Source: Helopsaltes ochotensis
Taxonomy: Eukaryota; Chordata; Aves; Passeriformes; Locustellidae
NCBI GenBank assembly: GCA_013400155.1
Contig: VXBM01000342.1
Location: 234,200-298,199, forward strand
Reading direction: 5' to 3'
DNA length: 64,000 nucleotides
Positions 13,366 through 25,445 of this stretch are shown here, one piece after another. Positions within the stretch are counted from its first letter, which is position 1; each line of letters starts with the position of its first letter. The notes under the pieces are model-generated. The model had not been told where the DNA came from, ran no database searches, and saw only the letters and a program-made list of their open reading frames with translations. Position numbers and translations under genes: made by a program.

Positions 13366-14097
13366 AATCATAAAATCATAGAATGGCTTGGGTTGGAAGG
13401 GACTTAAAGGTCATTTAGTTCCAACCCCATTGGCATGGGCAAGGACACCACTCTCTAGATCAGTTTGCTCAAGATCATCCAGACTGGCTTTGAATACTTC
13501 CAGGAATGGGGTATCCACAACCTCTCAGGGCAACCTGTTCCAGTGCCTCATCACCCTCTGAGCAAAGAATTTCTTCCTATCATCTAACTGAACCTTGTCC
13601 TCTTCCACTTTAAAGCTATTGCCCCTTGTCCTGTCACTACCTGTCCATATAAAGAGCCCATTTTCCTCCTTTTTATAACTCCACTTATGGTACTGGAAGG
13701 CCACACCGAGGTTTACACAGACCCTTCTCTTCTCCATGCTGAACAACTCCAGTTCTCTACACCCATCTTTGTAGGAGAGGTGCTCCCACCCATCTTTGTA
13801 GGAGAGGTGCTCCAGCCCCCAGTAATTCTCATATCCCTCCTGTGGACCTGCTCTTGTGCTGAAGACTCCAGACCTGGACACAGCACTGCAGGTGGGGTCT
13901 CACGAGGCAGAGCTGAGGGGCAGAGTCACCTCCTTGGCCCTGCTGCTCCCACTGCTCCTGATGCAGCCCAGGATGCATCCCTCTGGTCTGCAGGTGCACC
14001 CTGATGGTTCATGTCCATCTTTTCATCTGTGGGAGTCCCCAAGTCCTTCTCCACAGGGCTGTTCTCAATGACTTCTTGTCCCAGCCTGTCCTTTTAG
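13366..14097 (-). mobile_element. CR1 retroposon, 5'-truncated 3' fragment (~730 bp)
   Basis: The plus strand begins with the reverse complement of the CR1 tail (aatcataaaatcatagaat) followed by 'ggcttgggttggaagggac', so the element reads on the minus strand. The minus-strand frame 13525-13881 ends in the conserved C-terminal block of CR1 ORF2 (KKFFAQRVMRHWNRLP, recognisable as the FFxQRVxxHWNxLP motif), which fixes the identity. Upstream of it the translation carries a nine-residue unit repeated twice, from the 27 bp duplication listed separately. The 3' untranslated region follows at 13366-13525. Reverse-transcriptase core motifs are absent because the copy is 5'-truncated near 14.1 kb. The plus-strand open frames over the same DNA are shadows. 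It is dead as a mobile element. Confidence 0.95.
13760..13813. repeat. Perfect 27 bp tandem duplication inside CR1
   Basis: A 27-base unit starting cacccatctttgtaggag is present twice with no mismatch (13760-13786 and 13787-13813). Being a multiple of three, it keeps the CR1 frame and yields a doubled LSYKDG-containing nonapeptide. The absence of differences suggests the duplication is younger than the CR1 insertion, or that it was present in the source copy. Confidence 0.95.
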
Positions 14098-17000
14098 CTG
14101 ATGCACAGTAGCAGACGTCCAAGGAATCTGGCAACGCATACATTCTACAATGGCAACAAAAAGGGTAAAACTTCAGTAATGACAGTTTAACCCAGGCCAG
14201 CTACAGAATTTAGATGGCTACAGCTGTACTTAAACTTTGCACCCATGGCACCACAACTTCATGATAACTGCCTAGTTTTATCCCTTTCTCTACATTTAAA
14301 TTTATCACTGCCATCCCTTTGTTGTAACTTGCCATTTTTTTGTGAACGATGAATCAGACTGTAGCTGTATATGCACAGCTTAGCATAGGAACCATAATAA
14401 TTCAAAACCTTGATTTACTAATGCTGTTCTTTCTGAATAAACAGTATTTTCCAATTTTACATCTTATGCCTTGCATTCTTTTCACTTAAATCATATTTGT
14501 TTCCAGTTGAAGACCCTTTTTTTTTTCCCTGAAAGACATTAGAAAATATATTACATGTTCTCCAAAAGCACAAATAAATATTTAAGACCTCCATATTCTT
14601 CTTGCTCCCTGAAGATCTTGTGCGACACTGTCATTCATTAGCTTGCTCTGGGCCATTACATTTCTACACATTTTACTTATACTGGCACACAGCCAGCACT
14701 GACTGCTCAACTCTAGAAAGCCCACATGTTTTTGTACTTTTTGAAACTAGCATGACAACCATTCTGAAGAGTAGCTCTCACCTGCTATGTTAAACTGTAA
14801 AACCATGAACATTGATACTATTCTCTCTCTATTTAGTGCTGAAAGTGAAACTATTTTTTCAGGTGCAACAAGAGCCATATGAAATCTCCCTAATGTGTAG
14901 ATATTCTGCAGCCCTGTTTTTAATGGGACAGATCCATTAAGCTTATCTAGAAAAGTAAAAAATAAATTCAAGTTTTAAAATAGAACCTTGTGTATATTGC
15001 TGGACAAAAATCATAGCTCTGACAAATGCTGGGTAGCACTTGCCTCTTTCTCAATTTAAGAAGAGACTGAGAAGTAATGCAGCAAGAAAGATTCTTTGTA
15101 CAGAGGGAACCACAACAATTTTCCTCCAACAGATGAATAAATCATTGACTGATGAAAACTGGGGAAATACTGAACTTCAAACAGTATCACAGGTCTCTAA
15201 AACTAGCAAAATATACACAGTTTACTTAGTTTGCACATAAACATGTAAAAACTATTAACCTCAATATATATTGCCTGAATAAATTCTTAGACTGTACGTG
15301 GTAACTAAGCATGAGGATTACCTGGATTCAAATAATTAGCCAAAGCCCTTCAGCAATACAATGTGAAGATTTTTGTTTAGTTAATTTTTTTCCAACCTCT
15401 CATGAACCTCCTGAAAAGGGAAAGAGGAAAACTGAGGCTTTAATATAGCTCATTGGGATTTTTAAAGTAGAGTAAATGGTGCAAAATGCTTTTCTACCAA
15501 ATATGTTTCTATCATTTCTCCACTGACTAACTCCCCTAAGTTTGTCTTGCTCTGATGTTTCCTTTCTTACTGCTCCTGAGCCATTTAATGGCAGATACTC
15601 TCTTTAAACTGTAGTACTCAGTATTATCACTCAAATAAAGATTCTAAATCCATTTCCTGCATATTAATTGCTTACATTACTTGAGAAGCTACGAACAAAG
15701 GGCATTAGAAGAAAGCAACCCTCATTTGTGGATACTTACAGGCACTGATCTCCTGAAAATCTGACCCAACCTAAATATTTGGACCTTCAAGTTTATGTGC
15801 TTACCCAGAAAATACTGTACTCTTGCTGGAGGAGGAATTAATTTGATATGCTACAAAAATAATTAATATGTACATATATAATTGTTTAAAAACAATTTCT
15901 TTCTTATTTCCAATTTTAAATAAGAGAATCAGTAATTAATTGAAAATTTAGTACTTGTCTTTTCTTCAATTAAACTAGCTAAATATTAATTAGAGCTCAT
16001 AACTATGCTTTTCCATTTAGGTCACTAACTGCAGGTTCTCCAGAAATGTTTCTGACTGAAGAGAATTCTTCCATGATTACTTGAATTTCAAAGTATATTG
16101 ATCAGCAAGAATCCTGACAGACAGTATCTTACAGAAGATAACTTTTTTTTGAATAATGTTTATTTTAGAGAGGAACTTATAATAAAGTTATGATTATTGC
16201 AGTTTGAAAAAAACACTATTCCATAAACAAATTTTATGATACAAAATAAATAATAACCACAGCAGCTGTAGATTCAGGGGCTGTGTTGTAACACTGGCTG
16301 GTGTTCCCTGTAAGATTTCAAAACTGAAGTATCTCTACAACTGGAGAAATCCTCAGAGGTAATTTTCTTGATAGGTTAGCATTGTTCTCTTTCCCTCCAG
16401 TCTGCCTGACTTTGCTGAGACTCTGCTAAGACTGTTCCCTATGCTTGTTGTTGACAGTTTTGTATTTGAATGCATGATGTTTCTTTAACCAAGAGATGGG
16501 TAACCCAAAGTTGGAATATAGATACTGATGTAAAAATCAAATTTGGGAAGGTGTAAATGTCACACTTACTGGAACACATGTAACATAAAAATTTATAAAT
16601 GAGCACCATTCATAATCATTACATTTGTCTTTTAGTCTTTCAAACTAAACTACTCAGATCAGTAAAAGGTATGCTACAGAACATTCTGTAGAATGACACC
16701 ACGCACAGCTGAGGAATAATATGGCATCTTTGAAAATAAGTTATGTCTGAGTGCCCAATGGAATCAAAATGGGAGGATTAAAACATTTTTACAAGTCATT
16801 TCTATATTTTTATATTTTTTCATAGATATATGTATTCTGTATATTGTATATGTATTTAGGTTCATAGATAAATGTAGTCAAAGTTGTAACTATATTTTAT
16901 ATCGTCAAATATACTACTTATATTGTTCTATTTTTGCACTCACAACATAGTGAAATAATGCATTCAGAAAGTTTGAAATGTCACATAGTTGTAGCATTTC

Positions 17001-17434
17001 TGCGTGAAAGGGAAACCTGTAGCCTGAAGAAACCTCATTAAAATTTTTGTTATAATCAGAAGACTGGATTCTGACATTATTCTTCTTCAACACAGGAAAT
17101 TCCTTGACACAAATTCACATATCCAGAACAATAAATAGTGTTATTAGTGCTAGAAAAGATGCTGTTCCTTTGCATAACCAGAAAAGTATTCTCCTTACAG
17201 TATAGGCTAGTATTCCTTCCTTAGAAAGAAAATTTTAATATGTTATGAACAGGCAAAAATCAAATCAAATATAATTGAAAAAATGTATGCGTTCATGTAC
17301 AAAAAAAAAAAATTACTCCTACTGCTACTAAGAAAAGCTTAAATGCATTCAACAGTACTGAACTGTAAGTCTAGGTACAGAAAACATGTCCGGTCTTGTA
17401 CTTGAAGAGTACACGAACAGAGAAACTGGAGTGA
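14098..17434. other. Unique AT-rich noncoding DNA
   Basis: No gene or convincing repeat was recognised between the two CR1 fragments. Open frames are at most 74 codons and show no domain. Local features are limited to short T- or A-runs and AT-rich stretches (for example around 15.85-15.98 kb and 16.8-16.93 kb). Confidence 0.65.
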
Positions 17435-17846
17435 GTAAAACAAAGAGCCCAGAAGGTTAGTAAGGGACTGGAGCTTCTCGTGTATCTACCTGAAGAGGCT
17501 GGCACTGTTCAGCCTTGTGAAGAGCAGACTCAGGGGCATCTCATCCATGGGCATAAAAACCTCATGGGGCAGGAGGTTGCAGTTTTTCCAGCCAACAGGA
17601 CAAGAGGCAAGGGGGGGAAACTGAAATACAGAAATTTCTGCCTCACCTAAGAGTATGCTGTAATAGGGAGACTGAACAGATTGCCCACAGATGTTGTGGA
17701 GACATTGTCCTCAGAGATACTCAAAACCTAATTGGGCATGGCCCTGGGCAATCTATTCTAGCTGGCCCTGATTTAAGCGGGAGGTTGGACTCGACAGTCT
17801 TCAGAGACACCTTCCAACCTCACCTTCCAACCTTGAATTCACTGAC
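17435..17846 (+). mobile_element. CR1 retroposon 3' fragment (~410 bp)
   Basis: Successive avian CR1 landmarks are readable on the plus strand: 'ggactggagcttctcg', 'ggcactgttcagcc', 'cagccaacaggacaagaggc', 'gattgcccacagatgttgtgga', 'ggaggttggactcgacag' and 'ccttccaacct'. The first part corresponds to the end of ORF2 and the last part to the 3' untranslated region. Many substitutions and stops show an old, inactive copy. The tail is altered by a 13 bp duplication (separate entry) and lacks a clear TCATAGAAT end. Confidence 0.92.
17808..17833. repeat. 13 bp tandem duplication at CR1 3' end
   Basis: caccttccaacct is present twice in direct tandem without mismatch, at the conserved 'ccttccaacct' box of the CR1 3' untranslated region. 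It is probably a slippage event after or during insertion. Confidence 0.9.
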
Positions 17847-20800
17847 CACTTTCAATTATATTTGCCAGAAGAATAGCAATCTTAAACAGACAGGACTCTT
17901 CTATTTATTTGATATATTTTAAAAATAAATTAGCTGCTGGGAAGTCAAACTAGACACTTTTCTAGTCTAACAGTCTTAACAGCTGTTATTAAAAGTGAAA
18001 CATGATTAGGAATTGCTTGGCAACAGCCACATACCCAGTTGCAGGTGTTACTTACTACTAGTCTGGTTACACAGTCAATGCACCAAACTAGCCACCACTC
18101 ATACTGCCTTTGCCCAAATGTAAGATCACATGGGAAAAGCTAGCAACGTTACAGGATAGCTTCAGGAAGGAACTCATGAAGCACAGACAGAGAACCTCAA
18201 GGTATAAAGAAGAAAGGATTGAGACATTCATTGTTCAGCCAACTAAAGCATTTGCATAAATTATTTTGAATGAGACTAATAAATATAAATCCCACTTTTA
18301 TGTTAATTTTTGCTACTTGAAATGGGAGAAAAAATTTGCCTTCTTGCCTGTGCTACCAACATGATGACAGAATCATAGCATTATGCGCTAGTAGCAAGAA
18401 ACCGAGATGCTATTCAGCTTGAGGATGGCACATTGTGTAATGCTTACATATACAGCAAAGGCTCATGAAGTCTTGGAGAAGTCTGAAACAATGCAGATAA
18501 CTTGTAGAGTCTGTGCCCCAGCGTTCTGCTGCAAAATGGGGCTTGTTCTCCCAGTGATGTCAGAAGGATAAATACCTCCACTATTATGAGGTTCTCAACC
18601 ATTCCAACTGCTGAGGTAATTGTTGCTGCTGAAAAAACTGCAGTCATCTGCATTTTCCACCTACTACATTTTGTTTTAATTTTAGTATTTCATTTTTTGT
18701 ATACTCAATGAACAACATTTTACTCCTCAGCCTTCATCTGTTACGTTTCTTATTCTACAGATTTTTTTTCTTTTGCATGTTTCTAAATGCATCCATTGTT
18801 TTGCAAAGACAAAATCAAAGACAAAATTGCACTAAAAATTGCAAAGAATGAAAAATAGCTTTTAAGCCTTGATTGTGAATGATAGAACCACAACTTATAA
18901 TGGAACCATAATTTTTAAGTGTTTTACACATACTGTTAAAACTCAGGCATTTCAAATCAGCAATGACTTTGGTTATGTGAAATTAATGGATATACAGCAG
19001 TGCGCACATAAATCCTTGCAGGATCAGAACAAAGGGCTTGACTCGGCACCTGCTGAAGCATGAAGGAAAAACCTTGCTTTTAAAGATTTCAGCAAGTTCA
19101 GAATCAAGACATCAATTTTTCCTGTAAAACATGGAATAGACATGACCAGACTTAAGTAGTGAAGGTATTGTTTCACATCCCATTTTTTAGAAAGAGCTGC
19201 TAAAAGCATGACCAACCTGATGCTTCTCTTGGACTGCTATAAATCACAAGCAATTTAACTGAAGTCATTAGTGTAATATGAGGAAGGTAAGAAACAGGAG
19301 CAGGATGTTGGTACATGAAGTTGTACTGTACCAGCCTCCCTTAAAAAGAAATTTTTAGGTACCTTCTATTTTGCTTAGAAACTACTAGTATGACAGAGAT
19401 CAGGAAAGTTTCCTTTTGGAAAAGCATTCTCAGAGAGCAACTATTTCTAAATGCTAAGACGCTACTTTGTTAGCACCGATAATTTTAAGAACTATGGGGT
19501 TTTAAAATTTTATTTGGAAAAATAAAATACTCTTTGGTTTACAAGTTAACAAAAATGTGTCTGAAACCCACTAATTTCTATGTATGTACACACCAAGAAA
19601 GCAAAACTATTTTTTCAAATACATAGCTAAAAAAGTCACTGCCACAAAAAGACCTCGTATCTTCTCTAGCTTATTTTTAAATGTTTGAGTACAGTCATAA
19701 ACACCCTAAAATACCAGTTTATTATGGAAGTTACACATTTTTAACCATAAAGTTATGAATAAAATTGCTACTTTGATTCTTAAATTATTTGTAGAGAAAT
19801 GCAACATTTTTGGAAATGTATTTTGTTTGCAATCTCTTCTTTCTCGGTTAAGAACTTGGTAACTTCTTTGTTTAGTGTCTGTTATCCACATAATTGCACA
19901 AAATCAGGTATGAGAGCTTTCTCATATAAGTGTTTTACAGTTAAACTGAAAGGTACAGAAGTGCTTCTTATGCAGTGCAGCCAGAGAATACAAGTATTTA
20001 GTTTTTGTTGAATGCCTAAAAAAAATTTATTATAATGGGAATGCAGTTGACTAGGTAGCAAAACCGGGTTATTTTTTACCCTCTGAGAAAAAAACAGGAA
20101 AATGATGGAATTCAGGGATGAACTCTTTCTTTTGAATGAAATATTCATACTCCATGTTGTAATAAGACAAAATAATTACAGTTATATACATGTATATAAA
20201 ATGATGTCTCAAAGTTAAACCACGGATTTTTACTAGAAGCCCTGAAATAAACCAGCCTTTAATGTAGCTAGAAATCCTAAGTCAATGTACAAAGCAATCC
20301 TTTGTATTGCTCTATCATAAATTTTAAATGTGTAAGCCTTACATGGTCCTCAGCCATTAAACATAAATGGGCCAAATTCTGTTCAAACTTGCACTGTTTT
20401 AGGGAAGAAGGTTAGTAACCAGAGCATAAATCTTGTCAAAATTTCAGCTGGAAATCAGCTCTGTAAATCATACTGAAATTTATTTATAGGAATGACACTT
20501 TATAAATTATTACAAGTCTGTTTTTCGTAAATATTTAAATCCCAGATTTTTAGAAGGTTTATATTGAAGATGCTTGGTAAGACAACCCATCAAATCAGTA
20601 AAGTTATTTCATTTTACTTATTCACCAGCATGTACTATTATTTTATTGTGTAATATTCATTTTGCTTATTTAATTTGCCTACTGTACATGTTAGTTTTAA
20701 AGACTTATTCACAGAATGCAGCAGAAGAATGATAGGAAGTCGTTCTGCTATGTAACAAATTTGTTTCTTTATTAAGAGTCAAGACCATTTTCCCACCATT

Positions 20801-23800
20801 GAACAATAAGTAATTTGACAGTGCAACATAAAATAATCTCATCCAAATCAAATATTATCAGCAAATATATATTTTTAAAAGTTTATTAGAAACAAAAAAA
20901 TGTGGCACTTTTGGTCTTTTTAGTACTTGCACTTGGCTTTCAAAAACACGTAAAGCCTCTAAACCTGACAAATTATGTTTTTAATTATATATATATATAT
21001 GTAAGAAAGTTAGTATTTACAGTGCATTTAATGTTGCACAGAGCATTGCCTGACTGGTCTATGGACACTTGGAGACATAACTTGACCCAAGCACAGAACA
21101 GCAGTGAACTGAGTTTTAGCCAGGATCAGTTTTCAAAATGCATGCAATTTTGTATGGAAATACAATTCTATAAACTTTATCTTCTGTTTTCTTCCCAATG
21201 CTTGGGATTCTCCAGAATTTTCAGAAAACTGGAAATAACTACTAGAGTAGAAGACAAATGAACTATAAAATAGAGTACTGAAAGTAGTGCATCTCTAATT
21301 AAATCACCGTAAACAAGGCTTACTGCACTGCAAAATCTAGTACTTATTAAAAAGAAAGCTTTATTAATTTAATCTCTTTTTAAAGACCAGTAGTATAGTC
21401 AAAAGTACAATTGTTCTGCATATCTTACCTTGGGGTTGAAAACTGCTTTTCTTCCCCAGTTATTTCCAGGACTTGCTTTTCCATAGCTATTTATCAGACC
21501 ACAATTAAGCTACTCTGCATCATCTTTCACAGTTAAACAACTTTGCTCAATGATAAAAGAACTTTATTTGCATTAACTAAAGTAACTATACTATGAAAAA
21601 TTTCCTTACCATATAAAAATTTAACTCATTAAAAGAAGCATGCACAGCACATACTTTTCACTTGGAAAGAACACATTCTTAAAAGCTCGTGCTGAACTAC
21701 TTTTTAAAAAAGCACCCAGGGATAATAATAAAAAAGGTTAAAGAGCTGTGCTGTCACCTAGCGGATAAAGGTAGTAGAATAGGATTACTTTTTAAGTTAC
21801 TTACAGTTTTTGCAACATTAAAATATACTTCAGATTTTATATTGATTTCCTGAAAGGAACATGTAAACATGAGAATTGGCTGGCTCTTTTGCTGACATAG
21901 GTTGTCTGAGTATTTTAAAGACAGATCTACAGAGCCTTTGGATCTGAACATACCTTTTCATTGTTTCATTGTAATGTTGGCTATTACATTTTAAATCTGA
22001 ATGTAAACATTGCATATTTAAGAGCCTGGGATGTAGGAGAAAAGCCTGAGGTGGAGGGGTGAGTGGCAGTGCAGACAACACATAGAAAAAAAGGAAAAAT
22101 ACAGGGCAACCATCTTTTCTTTTGACTTCTGCTGTGAACACACCATCTTGTTTTTGTACTGACAAAGTAAGGCTGCCCATGTGGTGCTTCTGAGAACCAA
22201 AAATGCATCCACATTATAAAGTTTAAGCCACTGAGTTAATAATTCAACCTAAATATATGCATGGATTAGACGTACAATTTCAAATAAAACTGTATTTTTC
22301 CAGATAAATTCTTGACATAGGAGCAGGTAAATATTTAATTGAGATTTTGCCAAACCTCTTCACTTTTCATTATTGCCTGTGATTTAGGACCAAAGGAAAA
22401 GCTTTGCTTCAGGATTTTTGTGTGAAAACTCAAACCAAGCCAATGCTGCCACTTTCCCCAACCCTTCCTGTGCAGAAGAAATGGAGTAAAGACTTGTAGA
22501 CATATGATGGGACTTAGTCTAATATGGCAAGAGAGGAAAAAGGGTTTGGGTATAGGCATTTGGTTACTTACTATTAAAATAGATTTTCAAAGAAGAAAAA
22601 CTAATACATCTAACTGAAACACTTAAAGGTATTATCTTCTACTTGCATTCAGTAGTCATATTTTCAAGAACATTTTCTATTCTATCCCACCATCTGAAGC
22701 TCTGTATAACCACCTCATCCTTGTCCACAGTTTGAGAAATTTTAGAAAAATGTAGGAAATACAGATTTCCACTGGATGGTCATTTTTGAGGTCTTTTTTT
22801 TTTGCAACATGGAATAACCCACATTATTTTTGCAAAAATTAGAAAATCCTTTGGGAACATGCATGAAAGCAGGTCACCACAAAGCATTATTATCGTAAGA
22901 AACAAGGCATATGCACAGGAACTTCCATGAGGTGCCTTCACAGTGTTGTATTACCTGACACTGTCATTTCACCTTTACTTGCCCTCAGCGAAGCAAACAG
23001 ATTTATTTGTTATTAATGCTCCAATCTGAAAACAGATTCATTCCACCAAGCTTCACATTAAAAAAAAAAAAAGCACATAATACCCTACCTTACACTGCAC
23101 TTTTCAAAATGTTTATAATACAAAGTCTATGGCTTCCTACTACCAGAAGTCTTGAAAAATACCAATAATGAATTTTTACTCAGTAGTAAATGTACAATCC
23201 ATCTTGAAATATTTTAAACAAATAAATAGCCAGCCAAAACCCCCCTCCAAATTGAAATGCTGTGGAAACCAGAAATTACTATAAAACTGAAAAATCTTGT
23301 TCAGGATTTCCATTCAACGATATTTACAGCAAGTCAGTCATTTTTTGTTTTCTGTTTTGACATAGAGTATTTTAAAGAAAAGGTTTCTTTCCACATACAC
23401 TAAAACAGTGTATACCACATCTACAGAGGAAATTAATAAACTTGGTAGATGTCATAGTCACACGAGCTGCAGTCTACATTTTTTCTTAATGAAAAGTATT
23501 TATTTTTTTCTTGCATATCCCTTACATCATTTGCTTCCTAGTTACAAATTGCAAATATTCAGCTTAAAATAGAACTGAACTGACTCCTTGCACTGAAAAA
23601 AAATTTACTGATCTAAGCACTAAGCATAGGTAGAGATGAACCATGAGCTTCTTGTGACTTCGTACAATTTAAAAGAAGTGGCAAATAATATGATACACTA
23701 TTTTGTCTTTGGGGTGTGAGAGTTTTTGTTGGTCTATTCCCTTTCGTACTAAATTCAGTGATTAGAACTGCTTGCAACAAATATTTATAATTCAAATTCT

Positions 23801-25310
23801 GTGAGCAGTCAACAGTATATGCTTACAGCTTGTACTTTCAGACAGTGTCCTTACAACATGTTTGCTAGAGTATTCAAAGCTGGAAAGCAAACATCAGAGG
23901 GCATGATCAAACAAAGAAATTTTTAAAAAAGATTTGGCAAAACATTTACAAATTCCCTCCTAGAATGCAACACTTTGTAACCTAGATTTTATAGAATATG
24001 AACTTTAAACAATATTAAAATGTTTGCAATACTGACTGATACTTAAAATGGACTGTGCCAAGCTTTAAATTAAAACATGAAGGGGCATCTCCAATGATAG
24101 ATAAATAATAAATGTTTAAAATTAAAGAGTTACTTTCAGTATAACAATTTGTTCCATCTAGAGAAGCAAGACAGTTGACAGTTTCACAACTCCTCAAATG
24201 AGGAATCCATTTTAATCCTCTATGCCTTCTTTACAAGATATTAATTATTAAAACAAAACCAGGACACTCCAGAAGTTACTCTAATTTTTTCCTAAAGCCA
24301 GAGAATGAAGAGTTCAGCACAGACTTTACCCCTATAGTATTTTGTGAAATACTTTAGAAAACACAGATGAATTAGGAACTTTTAAAGACTGGAAAAAGTA
24401 CCTGCTAATAAGCAGAAGAAAGAAAAGAATATTTCCCTCTGACAGCAGAATTAGATCCATTTGGTGTTAAAGGAAATAGAATTATCTGCAACCTGTATTT
24501 TTTTGCACAGACTTTAAAAGCCCTCTGAGATGCACTGTGAGGAGATATCCGTTTGAAGACAGTTTGGGTTTTTCCCTGAACATGAGATGGTAATTCAACC
24601 ACATTCAAAACGTGTGTTACAATCATCCATGTTAAGGGTGAGGACAGCAAAACCTGTGGAACTACTTTAGAAAGTGCCTAAAGTAATGGAGATGGTTGCA
24701 TGTAAAAATGCTCTGAGAAATGTGGTTAGTAGGTTTTTGCACAGCTGGTCATCTGCTTCCTTCACTTGCTCATAAAGATAGGGGGGTTGGGGCAGGGCTG
24801 GTCATGTTACTGTCATCCAAACCCTACTAAGTTTCTTTGAGCTAAAAATGGACAGTCCCATCTCCCAAACTTTCGGGGCTCATAGTCTCACACCTTGTGC
24901 TTCTCTTTCCTCTCGTACTTGACTAAAAATACTCATAGTTGAAAATATTGTGAGGCAAGAATTTTTTGTGGCATTCCCTGCCAGTCCTATTAGGTTGACG
25001 ATATTGCAGTTTCTTCTTTTATCTCCTATCTCTGCTAAAGTGGGAAGTTCATAGACAAAAAGTTTAAAAAGAAAAAAAGGAAAATAAATTTAAAATATGA
25101 AACAAAGTTTAAAATTTATTAAAAGAATTTTAGAAAAAAATGCTAACAAAAAAAGACACCCTTGGTTTAATTTTGAAGATTAAGGATTACTCTAAAGCTT
25201 TATTGGAAGTTTTATTAACTTTATAAGAAACCCAAGCTATCTCAATCATTAAATGAATATTAAAATAACAAATGGTAAACAAAAGACACAATAAAACAGA
25301 GTCAATCCTC
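17847..25310. other. Unique AT-rich noncoding DNA
   Basis: No gene, RNA gene or clear transposon was seen. The longest open frames (119 codons at 20902-21261 plus, 116 codons at 21830-22180 minus) begin with GTG or lie in low-complexity AT-rich DNA and show no domain. A (TA)n run of 15 bases at 20986-21000 and several A-runs (for example 23060-23072) are the only simple repeats. No CpG-rich promoter-like region was noticed. Confidence 0.65.
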
Positions 25311-25445
25311 AGCCCAACCACAGCCTTCCTGTGTGACCTATGTATGCCACTTAGTCTTTCTGATGCTGTAGTTCCTTGGCTGTGTAATTGAGCTAGAACT
25401 TCCCTGACTCAGAAGCATTCCACGAAGATAAAATTAATAATTATT
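25311..25445 (+). mobile_element. Possible MIR / CORE-SINE remnant
   Basis: The plus strand contains ctgtgtgacct followed by 'gccacttagtctttctgatgctgtagttcc' spread over two blocks and then 'aagataaaattaata'. The order matches the core and 3' part of the amniote MIR SINE (tgtgtgacct, cactta, ctctgtgcctcagttt-like block, gaggattaaatgag-like tail), with many substitutions. This would be an ancient, immobile copy predating birds. Assignment is by eye against a remembered consensus layout, and a divergence this high could mislead. Confidence 0.5.

Noticed and set aside
13687..14071. Plus-strand open frames of 105 and 71 codons
   Set aside because: They lie antisense to the CR1 ORF2/3' region; the CR1 reads on the minus strand.
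15415..15460. Possible MIR fragment ('gaggaaaactgaggc')
   Set aside because: Only about 15 bases resemble the MIR reverse complement and no second block follows.
18361..18390. CR1 tail-like 'acagaatcatagcattatg'
   Set aside because: The adjacent 'ggttggaaggga' block is missing on either side; the similarity is too short.
20902..21261. 119-codon plus-strand frame with a hydrophobic start
   Set aside because: It begins with GTG, crosses a (TA)n run and shows no domain; treated as chance.
21830..22214. Several overlapping minus-strand frames of up to 116 codons
   Set aside because: Three frames are open at once over pyrimidine-rich sequence, which is a compositional effect; no domain recognised.
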